DNA of 64,000 nucleotides from Tetragonia tetragonoides (Eukaryota; Streptophyta; Magnoliopsida; Caryophyllales; Aizoaceae). Positions 1 to 13,243 of the stretch are shown here, piece after piece. Within the stretch, counting starts at the first letter, position 1; each line of letters starts with the position of its first letter. The notes below the pieces were generated by a model. The model did no database searches. It was not told where the DNA came from and was given only the letters and a program-made list of their open reading frames with translations. The DNA lies in NCBI GenBank assembly GCA_038025085.1, contig CM076152.1, forward strand, positions 23,272,001 to 23,336,000. The letters are read 5' to 3'. A program made the position numbers and the translations under genes.

Positions 1-846
1 GTCAATCTCTAAGTCATCATCATTATACTTGGTATGATAATGACAAGGCATTTTGTGGATTCGGTTGTGTTTGAGTTCGGATGGTGCTTGGGTTGTTTTG
101 CGTTCTTTGTGGACTAGTGTAGGAAATAAGGAAACATGTTTGTATAACAAACAGATTGCTCACTAAAGTTCAATCCTGTCAGTGTAATAGCAACCAAACT
201 TCACGAGTAAACAAAACTCTAAATGCTCAATAGTTCATGTGCTTAAATCAACAGCAACTAGCTCATGCAACAACTCATATGCCTTGATCAAAATCCAATA
301 AACCCAGTAAACAAATCAACACACTACTCGCAGCATAAAACAATGACAGTTTCTCAAACCAAAACAGAACGTCCACTCAAACGAATAAACTGCTCCAAAT
401 GAAAACAATAACACCAAAACCACCAAGAGATGTTGAAAGACAAAGGTCTTAGGAACTCAGAAAAATAGCCAAGTTCACACCTTTTCCTTTAGAAACGCCT
501 CCAAGAGCCAGCTTAGTCCAATCGCACGTCCAGCAGGCGTCAATGGGAGAAAATGGTTACTTGAGTGCCCAAATCTCAACCTTTTTCCTTGAAGAGTTAG
601 AGGACTTCTTAATGAAGAAAGCACTCTGAAGAAATGAACTTAGATAAGCTCTAGAACTCCAGATATAATATGAATCGTAAAACTGCTCGTCACCGCCTTT
701 CAGCAAGAGCGCCTGAATGTTTGAGTCTATTTGAGGGCCAAAGACTCAAGCTTTCCTCTTCAAACCATTTGGATAAGAAAGCTAACTTCCCAAATATTCA
801 ATGGATCCAGATGAACGAGCTAAATAACCAAAGCTCTGATACCAAC
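1..846 (-). mobile_element. Ty3/gypsy element, leader and start of internal region (partial)
   Basis: This is the internal region of a minus-strand LTR element whose 5' LTR follows at 847-1727; the rest lies beyond the left edge. It is placed by the primer-binding site at 833-844. About 780 bp of leader without a convincing long frame lies between that site and a possible gag start at 51-49, which reads MPCHYHTKYNDDDLEI on the minus strand and stays open to the edge. The stretch at about 55-115 loosely resembles the leader next to the start codon of the complete element (26910-26990), which supports kinship. The leader is much longer than the roughly 150 bp of the complete element, so the two copies differ in structure. 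The gag start is only a guess. Confidence 0.7.
833..844 (-). other. Primer-binding site, tRNA-iMet type
   Basis: The minus strand reads TGGTATCAGAGC, the standard plant initiator-Met tRNA primer site. It is separated from the LTR edge at 847 by two bases. It shows that the element is transcribed on the minus strand and that 847-1727 is its 5' LTR. Confidence 0.9.
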
Positions 847-1727
847 TGATGCGTTAGCAAAACTGAAGGTTTTAGCTCGTTTTCGAACAATGGGTATTTT
901 GATAATATTTTGTTTGTTTTGTGATTATAGAGATTGAAAACGAAGTAAATGAAACGAAAAATAAGAAGAGGGAGGATAGATAGCACCACCACCAGGACTA
1001 TAAAGGATTTAACCACCAAGTCAAGGCTAAAGGATACTACTTGTTTCACCAAATATCCCTAAGGACATTATAAAGAACAACAAGGTTTGTAAGCAAAAGG
1101 CAGCAGCCATTTCATATTTTCATTCATCATCAAGTGCCTTTTACATCAGCTGTTCTTACATATTTATAGGGGTCACAAATGTGCCCTAATAACCTAAGAA
1201 TACTCTAGAAAGGGTGAGCTGTCCAAGAGTAGTGCCCAAGCAAAATGAAACTTCAGTATTTTGCCCAGAAATGAGCCAAATACGTGCAGTACAATTTGGA
1301 GCGCATTTCCTTCCGTTTTGGACCACTTGACAGCTGTTGCTTGTCCTTGCATAAGGACAAACGTGGGTGAGCTGTAAGGAGCCTCATTCTTCATCCTTAC
1401 CTGCCCCATGTGCTCTTAGGCGCGCCTTACTCAGCAACTACTTAGGGAATTCAAACAACAACTAATCACATTTGTTAATTATGCTAATTACATGCAGGGT
1501 GCACTATAATTAACACTAATCACAGATAAGTTTGTACGGACTAATTAAGTTGTACGGACTAATCATGCACGAACATAATCAAGTTTAAGTGGCCAAAAGG
1601 ACAATAATGCCTTTAGAACCAGAAATGTCATCACTTATCTTGAGAGTGTCCCATTGGCCAAGATCATTGCAATGACACTCAATCTAGTCTCTTGGTGATC
1701 TGATGTTAATGCATCACCAACGCATCA
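847..1727 (-). mobile_element. 5' LTR of the left-edge Ty3/gypsy element
   Basis: The ends are TGATGCGTT (847-855) and AACGCATCA (1719-1727), a perfect 9-bp inverted pair with canonical TG...CA termini. From about 1083 onward it is clearly related to the LTRs of the complete element at 22.5-27.9 kb, sharing the TATA region, the AAACGTGGGTGAGC stretch near 1358 and the ending. Its first 235 bp differ. At 881 bp it is longer than the 794 bp of the other LTRs. The partner LTR lies outside the window, so neither age nor target duplication can be read. Satellite starts directly after it. Confidence 0.88.
1160..1169 (-). promoter_or_regulatory. TATA box in LTR
   Basis: The minus strand reads CTATAAATAT within a block conserved among all three gypsy LTRs in the window. 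It lies about 560 bp inside the upstream (U3) edge at 1727, a normal place for an LTR core promoter. Confidence 0.6.
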
Positions 1728-2741
1728 ATTACGAGAACAAATGCTTTGTTTGCATTCATTTGAGTGAGAAACTTATCCAAGGATGTTTACAAGTACAAAC
1801 AAACTTCAACACAAGCTTTTGAATGTATTTACGCGTTTTAACAGCTCTTAAGAGTAGGGTGAAAGAGATTGAGTTCTTTTGTGTTGTATTTTCAGAGAAA
1901 GCACCCAAACGCTTTCTTTGCATTCATTTGAGTGTGAAACTACCCCAAGGATGTTTACAACTACAAACAAGCTTGAACTCAAGCTTTTGAATGCATTTAC
2001 ACGTTTTAAAAGCTCATACGACAAGGGTGAAAGAGATAGAGTTCTTTTGTGTTGTATATTAAGAGAACGCACCCAAATATTTTCTTTGCATTCATTTGAG
2101 TGAGAAACTACACCAAATATGTTTTGCAAGTACCAACAAGCTTCAACTCAAGCTTTTGAATGTATTTACGCGTTTTAAAAGCTCATATGACTAGGGTGAA
2201 AGAGATTGAGTTCTTTTGTGTTGTATATTAAGAGAAAGCACCCAAATGCTTTGTTTGCATTCATTTGAGGGAGAAAGTACACCAAGGATGTTTACAAGTA
2301 CAAACAAGCTTCAACTCAAGCTTTTGAAAGGATTTACGCGTTTTAAAACCTCATACGACTAGGGTGAAAGAGATTGAGGTCTTTTGTGTTGTATATTAAG
2401 AGAAAGCACCCAAATGCTTTGTTTGCATTCATTTGAGTGAGAAACTACACCAAGGATGTTTACAAGTACAAACAAGCTTTAACTCCACCTTTTGAATGCA
2501 TTTACGCGTTTTAACAGCTCTTACATCTAGGGTGAAAGAGATTGAGTTCTTTTGTGTTGTATATTAAGAGAAAGCACCCAAATGCTTTTGCATTCATTTG
2601 AGTGAGAAACTACACCAAGGATGTTTACAAGTAAAACAAGCTTCAATTCTAGCTTTTGAATGCATTTACGCATTTTAACAGCTCTTACAACTAGGGTGAA
2701 AGAGATTGAGTTCTTTTGTGTTGTATATTAAGAAAAAGCTC

Positions 2742-4636
2742 GCAAATGCTTTGTTTACATTCATTTGAGTGTGAAACTACCCCAAGGATGTTTACAACTA
2801 CAAACAAGCTTGAATTCAAGCTTTTGAATGCATTTAAGCGTTTTAAAAGCACATACGACAAGGGTGAAAGAGATTGAGTTCTTTTGTGTTGTATATTAAG
2901 AGAACGCACCCAAATGTTTTCTTTGCATTCATTTGAGTGAGAAACTACACCAATGATGTTTACAAGTACCAACAAGCTTCAACTCAAGCTTTTGAATGTA
3001 TTTACGCGTTTTAAAAGCTCATATGACTAGGGTGAAAGAGATTGAGGTCTTTTGTGTTGTATATTAGGAGAAAGCACCCAAATGCTTTTTTTGCATTCTT
3101 TTGAGTGAGAAACTACACCAAGGATGTTTGTAAGTACAAACAAGCTTCAACTGAAGCGTTTTATTGCATTTAAGCATTTTAACAGCTCTTACGACTAGGG
3201 TGAAAGAGATTGAGTTCTTTTGTGTTGTATATTAAGACAAAGCACCCAAATGCTTTGTTTGCATTCATTTGAGTGAGAAACTACACCAAGAATGTTTACA
3301 AGTACAAACAAGCTTCAACTCAAGCTTTTGAATGCATTTACGCGGTTTAAAAGCTCATATGACTAGGGTGAAAAAGATTGAGTTCTTTTGTATTGTATTT
3401 TAAGAGAAAGCAACCAAAAGCTTTGTTTGCATTCATTTCAGTGAGAAACTACACCAAGAATGTTTACAAGTACAAACAAGCTTCAACTCAAGCTTTTGAA
3501 TGCATTTCCGCGTTTTAAAAGCTCATATGACTAGGGTGAAAAATATTAAGTTCTTTTGTGTTGTATATTAAGAGAAAGCACCCAAATTCTTTGTTTGCAT
3601 TCATTTCAGTGAGAAACTACACCAAGAATGTTTACAAGTACAAACAAGCTTCAACTCAAGCTTTTGAATGCATTTACGCGTTTTAATAGCTCATATGACT
3701 AGGGTGAAAAAGATTGAGTTCTTTTCTGTTGTATATTAAGAGAAAGCACCCAAATGCTTTGTTTGAATTCATTTGAGTGAGAAACTTAACTAAGGATGTT
3801 TACAAGTACCAACAAGCTTGAACTTAAGCTTTTGAATGCATATAGGCGTTTTAAAACCTCACACGACTAGGGTGAAAGAGATTGAGTTCTTTTGTGTTGT
3901 ATTTTAAGAGAAACCATCCAATAACTTTGTTTGCATTCATTTGAGTGAGAAACTACACCAAGGATGTTTACAAGCACAAACAAGCTTCAACTCAAGCTTT
4001 TGAATGCATTTACGCGTTTTTAATGCAATTACGCGTTTTAACAGCTCTTACGACTAGGGTGAAAGAGATTGAGTTCTTTTGGGTTGTATATTAAGAGAAC
4101 GCACCCAGATGCTTTGTTTGCATTTATTTGAGTGAGAAACTTAACCAAGGATGTTTACAAGTACAAACAAGCTTCAACTCAAGCTTTTGAATGTATTTAC
4201 GCGTTTGAACAGCTCTTACGATTAGGGTGAAAGAGATTGCGGTCTTTTGTGTTGTATATTAAGAGAAAGCACCCAAATGCTTTGTTTGCATTTATTTGAG
4301 TGAGAAACGACACCAAGGATGTTTACAAGTACAAACAAGCTTTACCTCCACCTTTTGAAAGCATTTACGCGTTTTAACAGCTCTTACATCTAGGGTGAAA
4401 GAGATTGAGTTCTTTTGTGTTGTATATTAAGAGAAAGCACCCAAATGCTTTGTTTGCATTCATTTGAGTGAGAAACTACACCAAGGATGTTTACAAGTAC
4501 AAACACGCTTTAACTCCACCTTTTGAATGCATTTACGCGTTTTAACAGCTCTTACATCTAGGGTGAAAGAGATTGAGTTCTTTTGTGTTGTATATTAAGA
4601 GAAAGCACCCAAATGCTTTGTTTGCATTCATTTGAG
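2742..4636 (+). repeat. Segmental duplication A, copy 1
   Basis: Reading 2,035 bp further on gives nearly the same sequence, including rare private variants: TTTACATTCATTTGAGTGTG at the start, GAAAAATATTAAG near 3540, CATCCAATAAC near 3915 and the doubled TAATGCAATTACGCG near 4021. Left of 2742 and right of 4636 the copies diverge. It spans about 11 monomers. Confidence 0.9.
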
Positions 4637-4776
4637 TGAGAAACTACACCAAGGATGTTTACAAGTACAAACACGCTTTAACTCCACCTTTTGAATGCAT
4701 TTACGCGTTTTAACAGCTCTTACATCTAGGGTGAAAGAGATTGAGTTCTTTTGTGTTGTATATTAAGAGAAAGCAC

Positions 4777-6671
4777 CCAAATGCTTTGTTTACATTCATT
4801 TGAGTGTGAAACTACCCCAAGGATGTTTACAACTACAAACAAGCTTGAATTCAAGCTTTTGAATGCATTTAAGCGTTTTAAAAGCACATACGACAAGGGT
4901 GAAAGAGATTGAGTTCTTTTGTGTTGTATATTAAGAGAACGCACCCAAATGTTTTCTTTGCATTCATTTGAGTGAGAAACTACACCAATGATGTTTACAA
5001 GTACCAACAAGCTTCAACTCAAGCTTTTGAATGTATTTACGCGTTTTAAAAGCTCATATGACTAGGGTGAAAGAGATTGAGGTCTTTTGTGTTGTATATT
5101 AGGAGAAAGCACCCAAATGCTTTTTTTGCATTCTTTTGAGTGAGAAACTACACCAAGGATGTTTGTAAGTACAAACAAGCTTCAACTGAAGCGTTTTATT
5201 GCATTTAAGCATTTTAACAGCTCTTACGACTAGGGTGAAAGAGATTGAGTTCTTTTGTGTTGTATATTAAGACAAAGCACCCAAATGCTTTGTTTGCATT
5301 CATTTGAGTGAGAAACTACACCAAGAATGTTTACAAGTACAAACAAGCTTCAACTCAAGCTTTTGAATGCATTTACGCGGTTTAAAAGCTCATATGACTA
5401 GGGTGAAAAAGATTGAGTTCTTTTGTGTTGTATTTTAAGAGAAAGCAACCAAAAGCTTTGTTTGCATTCATTTCAGTGAGAAACTACACCAAGAATGTTT
5501 ACAAGTACAAACAAGCTTCAACTCAAGCTTTTGAATGCATTTCCGCGTTTTAAAAGCTCATATGACTAGGGTGAAAAATATTAAGTTCTTTTGTGTTGTA
5601 TATTAAGAGAAAGCACCCAAATTCTTTGTTTGCATTCATTTCAGTGAGAAACTACACCAAGAATGTTTACAAGTACAAACAAGCTTCAACTCAAGCTTTT
5701 GAATGCATTTACGCGTTTTAATAGCTCATATGACTAGGGTGAAAAAGATTGAGTTCTTTTCTGTTGTATATTAAGAGAAAGCACCCAAATGCTTTGTTTG
5801 AATTCATTTGAGTGAGAAACTTAACCAAGGATGTTTACAAGTACCAACAAGCTTGAACTTAAGCTTTTGAATGCATATAGGCGTTTTAAAACCTCACACG
5901 ACAAGGGTGAAAGAGATTGAGTTCTTTTGTGTTGTATTTTAAGAGAAACCATCCAATAACTTTGTTTGCATTCATTTGAGTGAGAAACTACACCAAGGAT
6001 GTTTACAAGCACAAACAAGCTTCAACTCAAGCTTTTGAATGCATTTACGCGTTTTTAATGCAATTACGCGTTTTAACAGCTCTTACGACTAGGGTGAATG
6101 AGATTGAGTTCTTTTGGGTTGTATATTAAGAGAACGCACCCAGATGCTTTGTTTGCATTTATTTGAGTGAGAAACTTAACCAAGGATGTTTACAAGTACA
6201 AACAAGCTTCAACTCAAGCTTTTGAATGTATTTACGCGTTTGAACAGCTCTTACGATTAGGGTGAAAGAGATTGCGGTCTTTTGTGTTGTATATTAAGAG
6301 AAAGCACCCAAATGCTTTGTTTGCATTCATTTGAGTGAGAAACGACACCAAGGATGTTTACAAGTACAAACAAGCTTTACCTCCACCTTTTGAAAGCATT
6401 TACGCGTTTTAACAGCTCTTACATCTAGGGTGAAAGAGATTGAGTTCTTTTGTGTTGTATATTAAGAGAAAGCACCCAAATGCTTTGTTTGCATTCATTT
6501 GAGTGAGAAACTACACCAAGGATGTTTACAAGTACAAACACGCTTTAACTCCACCTTTTGAATGCATTTACGCGTTTTAACAGCTCTTACATCTAGGGTG
6601 AAAGAGATTGAGTTCTTTTGTGTTGTATATTAAGAGAAAGCACCCAAATGCTTTGTTTGCATTCATTTGAG
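4777..6671 (+). repeat. Segmental duplication A, copy 2
   Basis: Partner of 2742-4636. Only scattered single-base differences were seen, for example CGACAAGGG for CGACTAGGG near 5900 and GTGAATGAG for GTGAAAGAG near 6095. This implies recent unequal exchange or block copying of about 2 kb. Confidence 0.9.
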
Positions 6672-8528
6672 GGAGAAACTACACCAAGGATGTTTACAAG
6701 TACAAACAAGCTTCAACTCAAGCTTTTGAAAGCATTTACGCGTTTTAAAACCTCATACGACTAGGGTGAAAGAGATTGAGGTCTTTTGTGTTGTATATTA
6801 AGGGAAAGCACCCAAATGCTTTGTTTGCATTCATTTCAGTGAGAAACTACACCAAGAATGTTTACAAGTACAAACAAGCTTCAACTCAAGCTTTTGAATG
6901 CATTTAAGCGTTTTAAAAGCTCATATGACTAGGGTGAAAAAGATTGAGTTCTTTTGTGTTATATATTAAGAGAAAGCACCCAAATGCTTTGTTTGCATTC
7001 ATTTGAGTGAGAAACTTAACCAAGGATGTTTACAAGTACCAACAAGCTTCAACTTAAGCTTTTGAATGCATATAGGCGTTTTAACACCTCATACGACTAG
7101 GGTGAAAGAGATTAAGTACTTTTGTGTTGTATTTTCAGAGAAATCACCCAAAAGCTTTGTTTGCATTCGTTGGAGTGAGAAACTCCACCAAGGATGTTTA
7201 CAAGTACAAACAAGCTTCAACTCAAGCTTTCGAATGTATTTACGCGTTTTAACAGCTCATATTAAGAGAAAGCACCCAAATGCTTTGTATGCATTCATTT
7301 GAGTGAGAAACTACACCAAGGATGTTTACTAGTACAAACAAGCTTAAACTCAAAATTTTGAATGTATTTACGCGTTTGAACAGCTCTTACGACTAGGGTG
7401 AAAGAGTTGAGGTCTTCTGTGTTGTATTTTCAGAGAAAGCACCCAAAAGCTTTGTTTGCATTCATTGGTGTGATAAACTACACCAAGGATGTTTACAAGT
7501 ACAAACAAGCTTCAACTAAAGCTTTTGAATGCATTTACGCGTTTTAACAGCTCTTACGACTAGGCGAAAAGAGATTGACTTCTTTTGTGTTGTATATTAA
7601 GAAAAAGCTCGCAAATGCTTTGTTTAAATTCATTTGAGTCTGAAACTACACAAAGGATGTTTACAACTACAAACAGGCTACAACTCAAGCTTTTGAATGC
7701 ATTTACGCGTTTTAAAAGCTCATACGAAAAGGGTGAAAGACATTGAGTTCTTTTGTGTTATATATTAAGAGAAAGCACCCAAATGCTTTGTATGCATTCA
7801 TTTGAGTGAGAAACTACACCAAGAATGTTTACAAGTACAAACAAGCTTTAACTCCACCTTTTGAATGCATTTACGCGTTTTAACAGCTCTTACATCTAGG
7901 GTGAAAGAGATTGAGTTCTTTTGTGTTGTATATTAAGAGAAAGCATCCAAATGCTTTGTTTGCATTCATTTGAGTGAGAAACTACACCAAGGATGTTTAC
8001 AAGTACAAACAAGATTTAACTCAAACTTTTGAATGCATTTACGCATTTTAACAGCTCTTACAACTAGGGAGAAAGAGATTGAGTTCTTTTGGGTTGTATA
8101 TTAAGAGAAATCACACAAATGCTTTGTTTGAATTCATTTGAGTGAGAAACTACACCAAGAATGTTTACAAGTACAAACAAGCTTCAATTCAATCTTTTGA
8201 AAGCATTTACGCGTTTTAAAACCTCATACGACTGGGGTGAAAAAGATTGAGTTCTTTTGTTTTGTATTTTAAAAGAAAGCAACCAAAAGCTTTGTTTGCA
8301 TTCATTTCAGTGAGAAACTACACCAAGAATGTTTACAAGTACAAAAAAGCTTCAACTCAAGCTTTTGAATGCATTTACGCGTTTTAAAAGCTGATATGAC
8401 TAGCGTGAAAAAGATTGAGTTCTTTTGTGTTGTATATTAAGAGAAAGCTGATTTGTTTGCATTCATTTGAGTGAGAAACTTAACCAAGGATGTTTACAAA
8501 GACCAACACGCTTCAAACCAAGCTTTTG

Positions 8529-8631
8529 GGTGCTTACTTTGAAAATACAACACAAAAGAACTCAATCTCTTTCACCCCAGATGTAAGAGCTGTTAAAACG
8601 CGTAAATGCATTCAACAGGTGGAGTTAAAGC
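8529..8631 (-). repeat. Satellite, short inverted piece
   Basis: About 100 bp in reverse orientation (TACAACACAAAAGAACTC type), bounded on both sides by AAGCTT-containing sequence shared by the two orientations: AAGCTTTTGGGTG on the left and AAAGCTTTGTTTG on the right. It is a micro-inversion within forward monomers. Confidence 0.85.
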
Positions 8632-8990
8632 TTTGTTTGTATTCATTGGTGTGAGAAACTACACCAAGGATGTTTACAAGTACAAACAAGCTTCAACTCA
8701 AGCTTTTGAAAGCATTTACGCGTTTAAAACCTCAAACGACTAGGGTGATAGAGATTGAGTTCTTTTGTGTTGTATTTTCAGAGAAAGCACCCAAAAGCTG
8801 TGTTTGCATTCATTGGAGTGAGAAACTACACCAAGGATGTTTACAAGTACAAACAAGCTTCAACTCAAGCTTTTGAATGTATTTACGCGTTTTAACAGCT
8901 CTTACGACTAGGGTGAAAGAGATTGAGTTCTTTTCTGTTGTATATTAAGAGAAAGCACACAAATGCTTTATTTGCATTCATTTGATTGTG
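8632..8990 (+). repeat. Satellite, forward block
   Basis: About two forward monomers of the CAGAGAAAGCACCCAAAAGC subtype, ending in the first copy of the recurrent forward-to-reverse junction (GATTGTGAATACATTC). Confidence 0.9.
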
Positions 8991-11930
8991 AATACATTCA
9001 AAATTTTGAGTTGAAGCTTGTTTGTACTTGTAAACATCCTTGGTGTAGTTTCTCACTCAAATGAATGCAAACAAAGCTTTTGGGTGCTTTCTCTGAAAAT
9101 GCAACACAAAAGAACTCAATCTCTTTCACCCTAGTCGTATGAGGTTTTAAAACGCCTATATGCATTCAAAAGCTTAAGTTGAAGCTTGTTGGTACTTGTA
9201 AACATCTTTGGTGTAGTTTCTCACTCAAATAAATGCAAACAAAGCATTTGGGTGCTTTCTCTTAATATACAACACAAATGAACTCAATCTCTTTCACCCT
9301 AGATTTAAGGGCTGTTAAAACGCGTAAATGTATTCAAAAGGTGGAGTTAAAGCTTGTTTGTACTTGTAAACATCCTTGGTGTAGTTTCTCACTCAAATGA
9401 ATGCGAACAAAGCATTTTGGTGCTTTCTCTTATTATACAACACAAAAGACCTCAATCTCTTTCACCCTAATCGTAAGAGCTGTTAAAACCTGTAAATACA
9501 TTCAAAAGCTTGAGTTGAAGCTTGTTTGTACTTGTAAACATCCTTGGTTAAGTTTCTCACTCAAATGAATGCAAACAAAGCTTTTGGGTGCTTTCTCTTA
9601 ATATACAACACAAAAGAACTCAATCTTTTTCAACCTAGTCATATGAGCTTTTAAAACGCGTAAATGCATTCAAAAGCTTGAGTTGAAGCTTGTTTGTACT
9701 TGTAAACATTCTTGGTGTAGTTTCTCACTGAAATGAATGCAAACAAAGCTTTTGGTTGCTTTCTCTTAAAATACAACACAAAAGAACTCAATCTTTTTCA
9801 CCCTAATCATATGAGCTTTTAAAATGCGTAAATGCATTCAAAAGCTTGAGTTGAAGCTTGTTTGTACTTGTAAACATTCTTGGTCTAGTTTCTCACTGAA
9901 ATGAATGCAAACAAAGCTTTTGGTTGCTTTCTCTTAAAATACAACACAAAAGAACTCAATCTTTTTCACCCTAGTCATATGAGCTTTTAAAACGCGTAAA
10001 TGCATTCAAAAGCTTGAGTTGAAGCTTGTTTGTACTTGTAAACATTCTTGGTGTAGTTTCTCACTCAAATGAATGCAAACAAAGCATTTGTGTGCTTTCT
10101 CTTAATATACAACACAAAAGAACTAAATCGTAAGAGCTGTTAAATGCTTAAATGCAATAAAAAGCTTCAGTTGAAGCTTGCTTGTACTTGTAAACATCCT
10201 TGGTGTAGTTTCTCACTCAAATGAATGCAAACAAAGCATTTGGGTGCTTTCACTTAATATACAACACAAAAGACCTCAATCTCTTTCACCCTAGTCATAT
10301 GAGCTTTTAAAACGCGTAAATACATTCAAAAGCTTGAGTTGAAGCTTGTTGGTACTTGTAAACATCTTTGGTGTAGTTTCTCACTCACATGAATGCAAAG
10401 AAAACATTTGGGCGCGTTCTCTTAATATACAACACAAAAGAACTCAATCTCTTTCACTCTTGTCCTATGAGCTTTTAAAACGCTTAAATGCATTCAAAAG
10501 CTTGAGTTCAAGCTTGTTTGTAGTTGTAAACATCCTTGGGGTAGTTTCACATTCAAATGAATGTAAACAAAGCATTTGCGAGCTTTTTCTTAATATGCAG
10601 CACAAAAGAACTGTTAATATATTTAAAAGCTTTTTCTTAATAGAGCTTTTTCACCCTAGTTGTAAGAGCTGTTAAAATGCGTAAATACATTTAAAAGCTT
10701 GAGTTGAAGCTTGTTTGTACTTGTAAACATCCTTGGTGTAGTTTCTCACTCAAATGAATGCAAACAAAATATTTGGGTGCGTTCTCTTAATATACAACAC
10801 AAAAGCCCTCAATCTTTTTCACCCTAGTCATATGAGCTATTAAAACGCGTAAATGCATTCAAAAGCTTGAGTTGAAGCTTGTTTGTACTTGTAAACATTC
10901 TTGGTGTAGTTTCTCACTGAAATGAATGCAAACAAAGCATTTGGGTGCTTTCTCTTAATATACAACACAAAAGAACTCAATCTCTTTCACCCTAGATGTA
11001 AGAGTTGTTAAAACGCGTAAATGCATTCAAAAGGTGGAGTTAAAGCTTGTTTGTACTTGTAAACATTCTTGGTGTAGTTTCTCACTCAAATGAATGCATA
11101 CAAAGCATTTGGGTGCTTTCTCTTAATATACAACACAAAAGAACTCAATGTCTTTCACCCTTTTCGTATGAGCTTTTAAAACGCGTAAATGCATTCAAAA
11201 GTTTGAGTTGAAGCCTGTTTGTAGTTGTAAACATCCTTTGTGTAGTTTCAGACTCAAATGAATTTAAACAAAGCACTTGCGAGCTTTTTCTTAATATACA
11301 ACACAAAAGAAGTCAATCTCTTTTCGCCTAGTCGTAAGAGCTGTTAAAACGCGTAAATGCATTCAAAAGCTTTAGTTGAAGCTTGTTTGTACTTGTAAAC
11401 ATCCTTGGTGTAGTTTATCACTCCAATGAATGCAAACAAAGCTTTTGGGTGCTTTCTCTGAAAATACAACACAAAAGACCTCAACTCTTTCACCCTAGTC
11501 GTAAGAGCTGTTCAAACGCGTAAATACATTCAAAATTTTGAGTTTAAGCTTGTTTGTACTAGTAAACATCCTTGGTGTAGTTTCTCACTCAAATGAATGC
11601 ATACAAAGCATTTGGGTAAGACCTCATTCTCTTTCACCCTAGTTGTAAGAGCTGTTAAAATGCGTAAATGCATTCAAAAGGTGGAGTTAAAGCTTGTTTG
11701 TACTTGTAAACATCCTTGGTGTAGTTTGTCACTCAAATGAATCTAAACAAAGCATTTGGGTGCTTTCTCTTAATATACAACACATAAGACCTCAATCTCT
11801 TTCACCCTAATCGTAAGAGCTGTTAAAACGCGTAAATACATTCAAAAGCTTGACTTGAAGCTTGTTTGTACTTGTAAACATCCTTGGTTAAGTTTCTCAC
11901 TCAAATTAATGCAAACAAAACATTTGGGTG
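8991..11930 (-). repeat. Satellite, long reverse block
   Basis: About 17 monomers on the minus strand, the longest uninterrupted reverse run in the window. It mixes the TCACTGAAATGAATGC and TCACTCAAATGAATGC variants and includes one copy of the distinctive dimer (about 10346-10600: GCGCGTTCTC, then GGGGTAGTTTCACA and GCGAGCTTTTTC). Truncated monomers occur near 10130 and 11620. Confidence 0.95.
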
Positions 11931-13243
11931 TATTTTCAGAGAAAGCTTTTGAATGCATATACGCGTTTTAAAACCTCATACGACTAGGGTGAAAGAGATA
12001 GAGTTCTTTTGCGTTGTATTTTCAGAGAAAGCACCCAAAAGCTTTGTTTGCATTTATTGGAGTGAGAAACTACACCAAGGATGTTTACAAGTACAAACAA
12101 GCTTCAACTCAAGCTTTTGAATGTATTTACGCGTTTTAAAAGCTCATATGACTAGGGTGAAAGACATTGAGGTCTTTTGTGTTGTATATTAAGAGAAAGC
12201 ACCCAAATACTTTGTTTGCATTCATTTGAGTGAGAGAAACTACACCAAGGATGTTTACAAGTACAAACAAGCTTTAACTCCACCTTTTGAATGCATTTAC
12301 GCGTTTTAAAAGCTCATATGACTAGGGTGAAAAAGATTGAGTTCTTTTGTGTTGTATTTTAAGAGAAAGCAACCAAAAGCTTTGTTTGCATTCATTTCAG
12401 TGAGAAACTACACCAAGATTGTTTACAAGTACAAACAAGCTTCAACTCAAGCTTTTGAATGTATTTACGCATTTTAACAGCTCTTACGATTAGGGTGAAA
12501 GAGATTGAGGTCTTTTGTGTTGTATATTAAGAGAAAGCACCCAAATGCTTTGTTTGCATTCATTTGAGTGAGGAACTACACCAAGGATGTTTACAAGTAC
12601 AAACAAGCTTCAACTCCACATTTTGAATGCATTTACGCATTTTAACAGCTCTTACAACTAGGGTGAAAGAGATTGAGTTCTTTTGTGTTGTATATTAAGA
12701 GAAAGCACCCAAATGCTTTGTTTGCATTCATTTGAGTGAGCAACTACACCAAGGATGTTTACAAGTACAAACAAGTTTCAACTCCACATTTTGAATGCAT
12801 TTACGCATTTTAACAGCTCTTACAACTAGGGTGAAAGAGATTGAGTTCTTTTGTGTTGTATATAAAGAAAAAGCTCGCAAATGCTTTGTTTACATTCATT
12901 TGTGTGTGAAACTACCCCAAGGATGTTTACAACTACAAACAAGCTTGAACTCAAGCTTTTGAATGCATTTAAGCGTTTTAAAAGCTCATACGACAAAGGT
13001 GAAAGAGATAGAGTTCTTTTGTGTTGTATATTAAGAGAAAGCACCCAAAAGCTTTGTTTGCATTCACTGGAGTGAGAAACTACACCGAGGATGTTAACAA
13101 GTACAAACAAGCTTCAACTCAAGCTTTTGAATGTATTTACGCGTTTTAACAATTCTTACGACTAGGGTGAAAGAGATTGAGTTCTTTTCTGTTGTATATT
13201 AAGAGAAAGCACACAAATGCTTTATTGGCATTCATTTGATTGT
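11931..13243 (+). repeat. Satellite, forward block
   Basis: About 8 forward monomers. The left edge is irregular: TATTTTCAGAGAAAGC jumps straight to TTTTGAATGCATATACG, a deletion of most of a monomer. The right edge is the recurrent GATTGTGAATACATTC junction. Confidence 0.92.

Larger units (their letters stand above)
1728..8528 (+). repeat. 168-bp satellite array, forward block 1
   Basis: About 40 head-to-tail monomers. Each has in order GAAACTACACCAAGGATG, an AAGCTT-6 bp-AAGCTT dyad, AATGCATT, ACGCGT, CTAGGGTGAAAGAGATTGAG, then TTCTTTTGTGTTGTATATTA and TTTGCATTCATTTGAGTGAG. The repeat distance is 168 bp where there are no indels. Variants alternate: TCAACTCAAGC versus TTAACTCCACC after the first AAGCTT or AAGC, and ACCAAGGATG versus ACCAAGAATG. 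The block contains the 2,035-bp-spaced duplication listed separately. An extra 18-19 bp (TAATGCAATTACGCGTTT) doubles the ACGCGT part near 4021 and again near 6056. Confidence 0.97.

Noticed and set aside
798..1052. 84-codon minus-strand frame at the LTR edge
   Set aside because: It straddles the primer site and LTR boundary and is a low-complexity hydrophobic frame without support.
1150..1740. Chromodomain or other host-derived coding sequence near the left LTR
   Set aside because: Nothing beyond LTR sequence is readable there; similarity to the other LTRs explains it.
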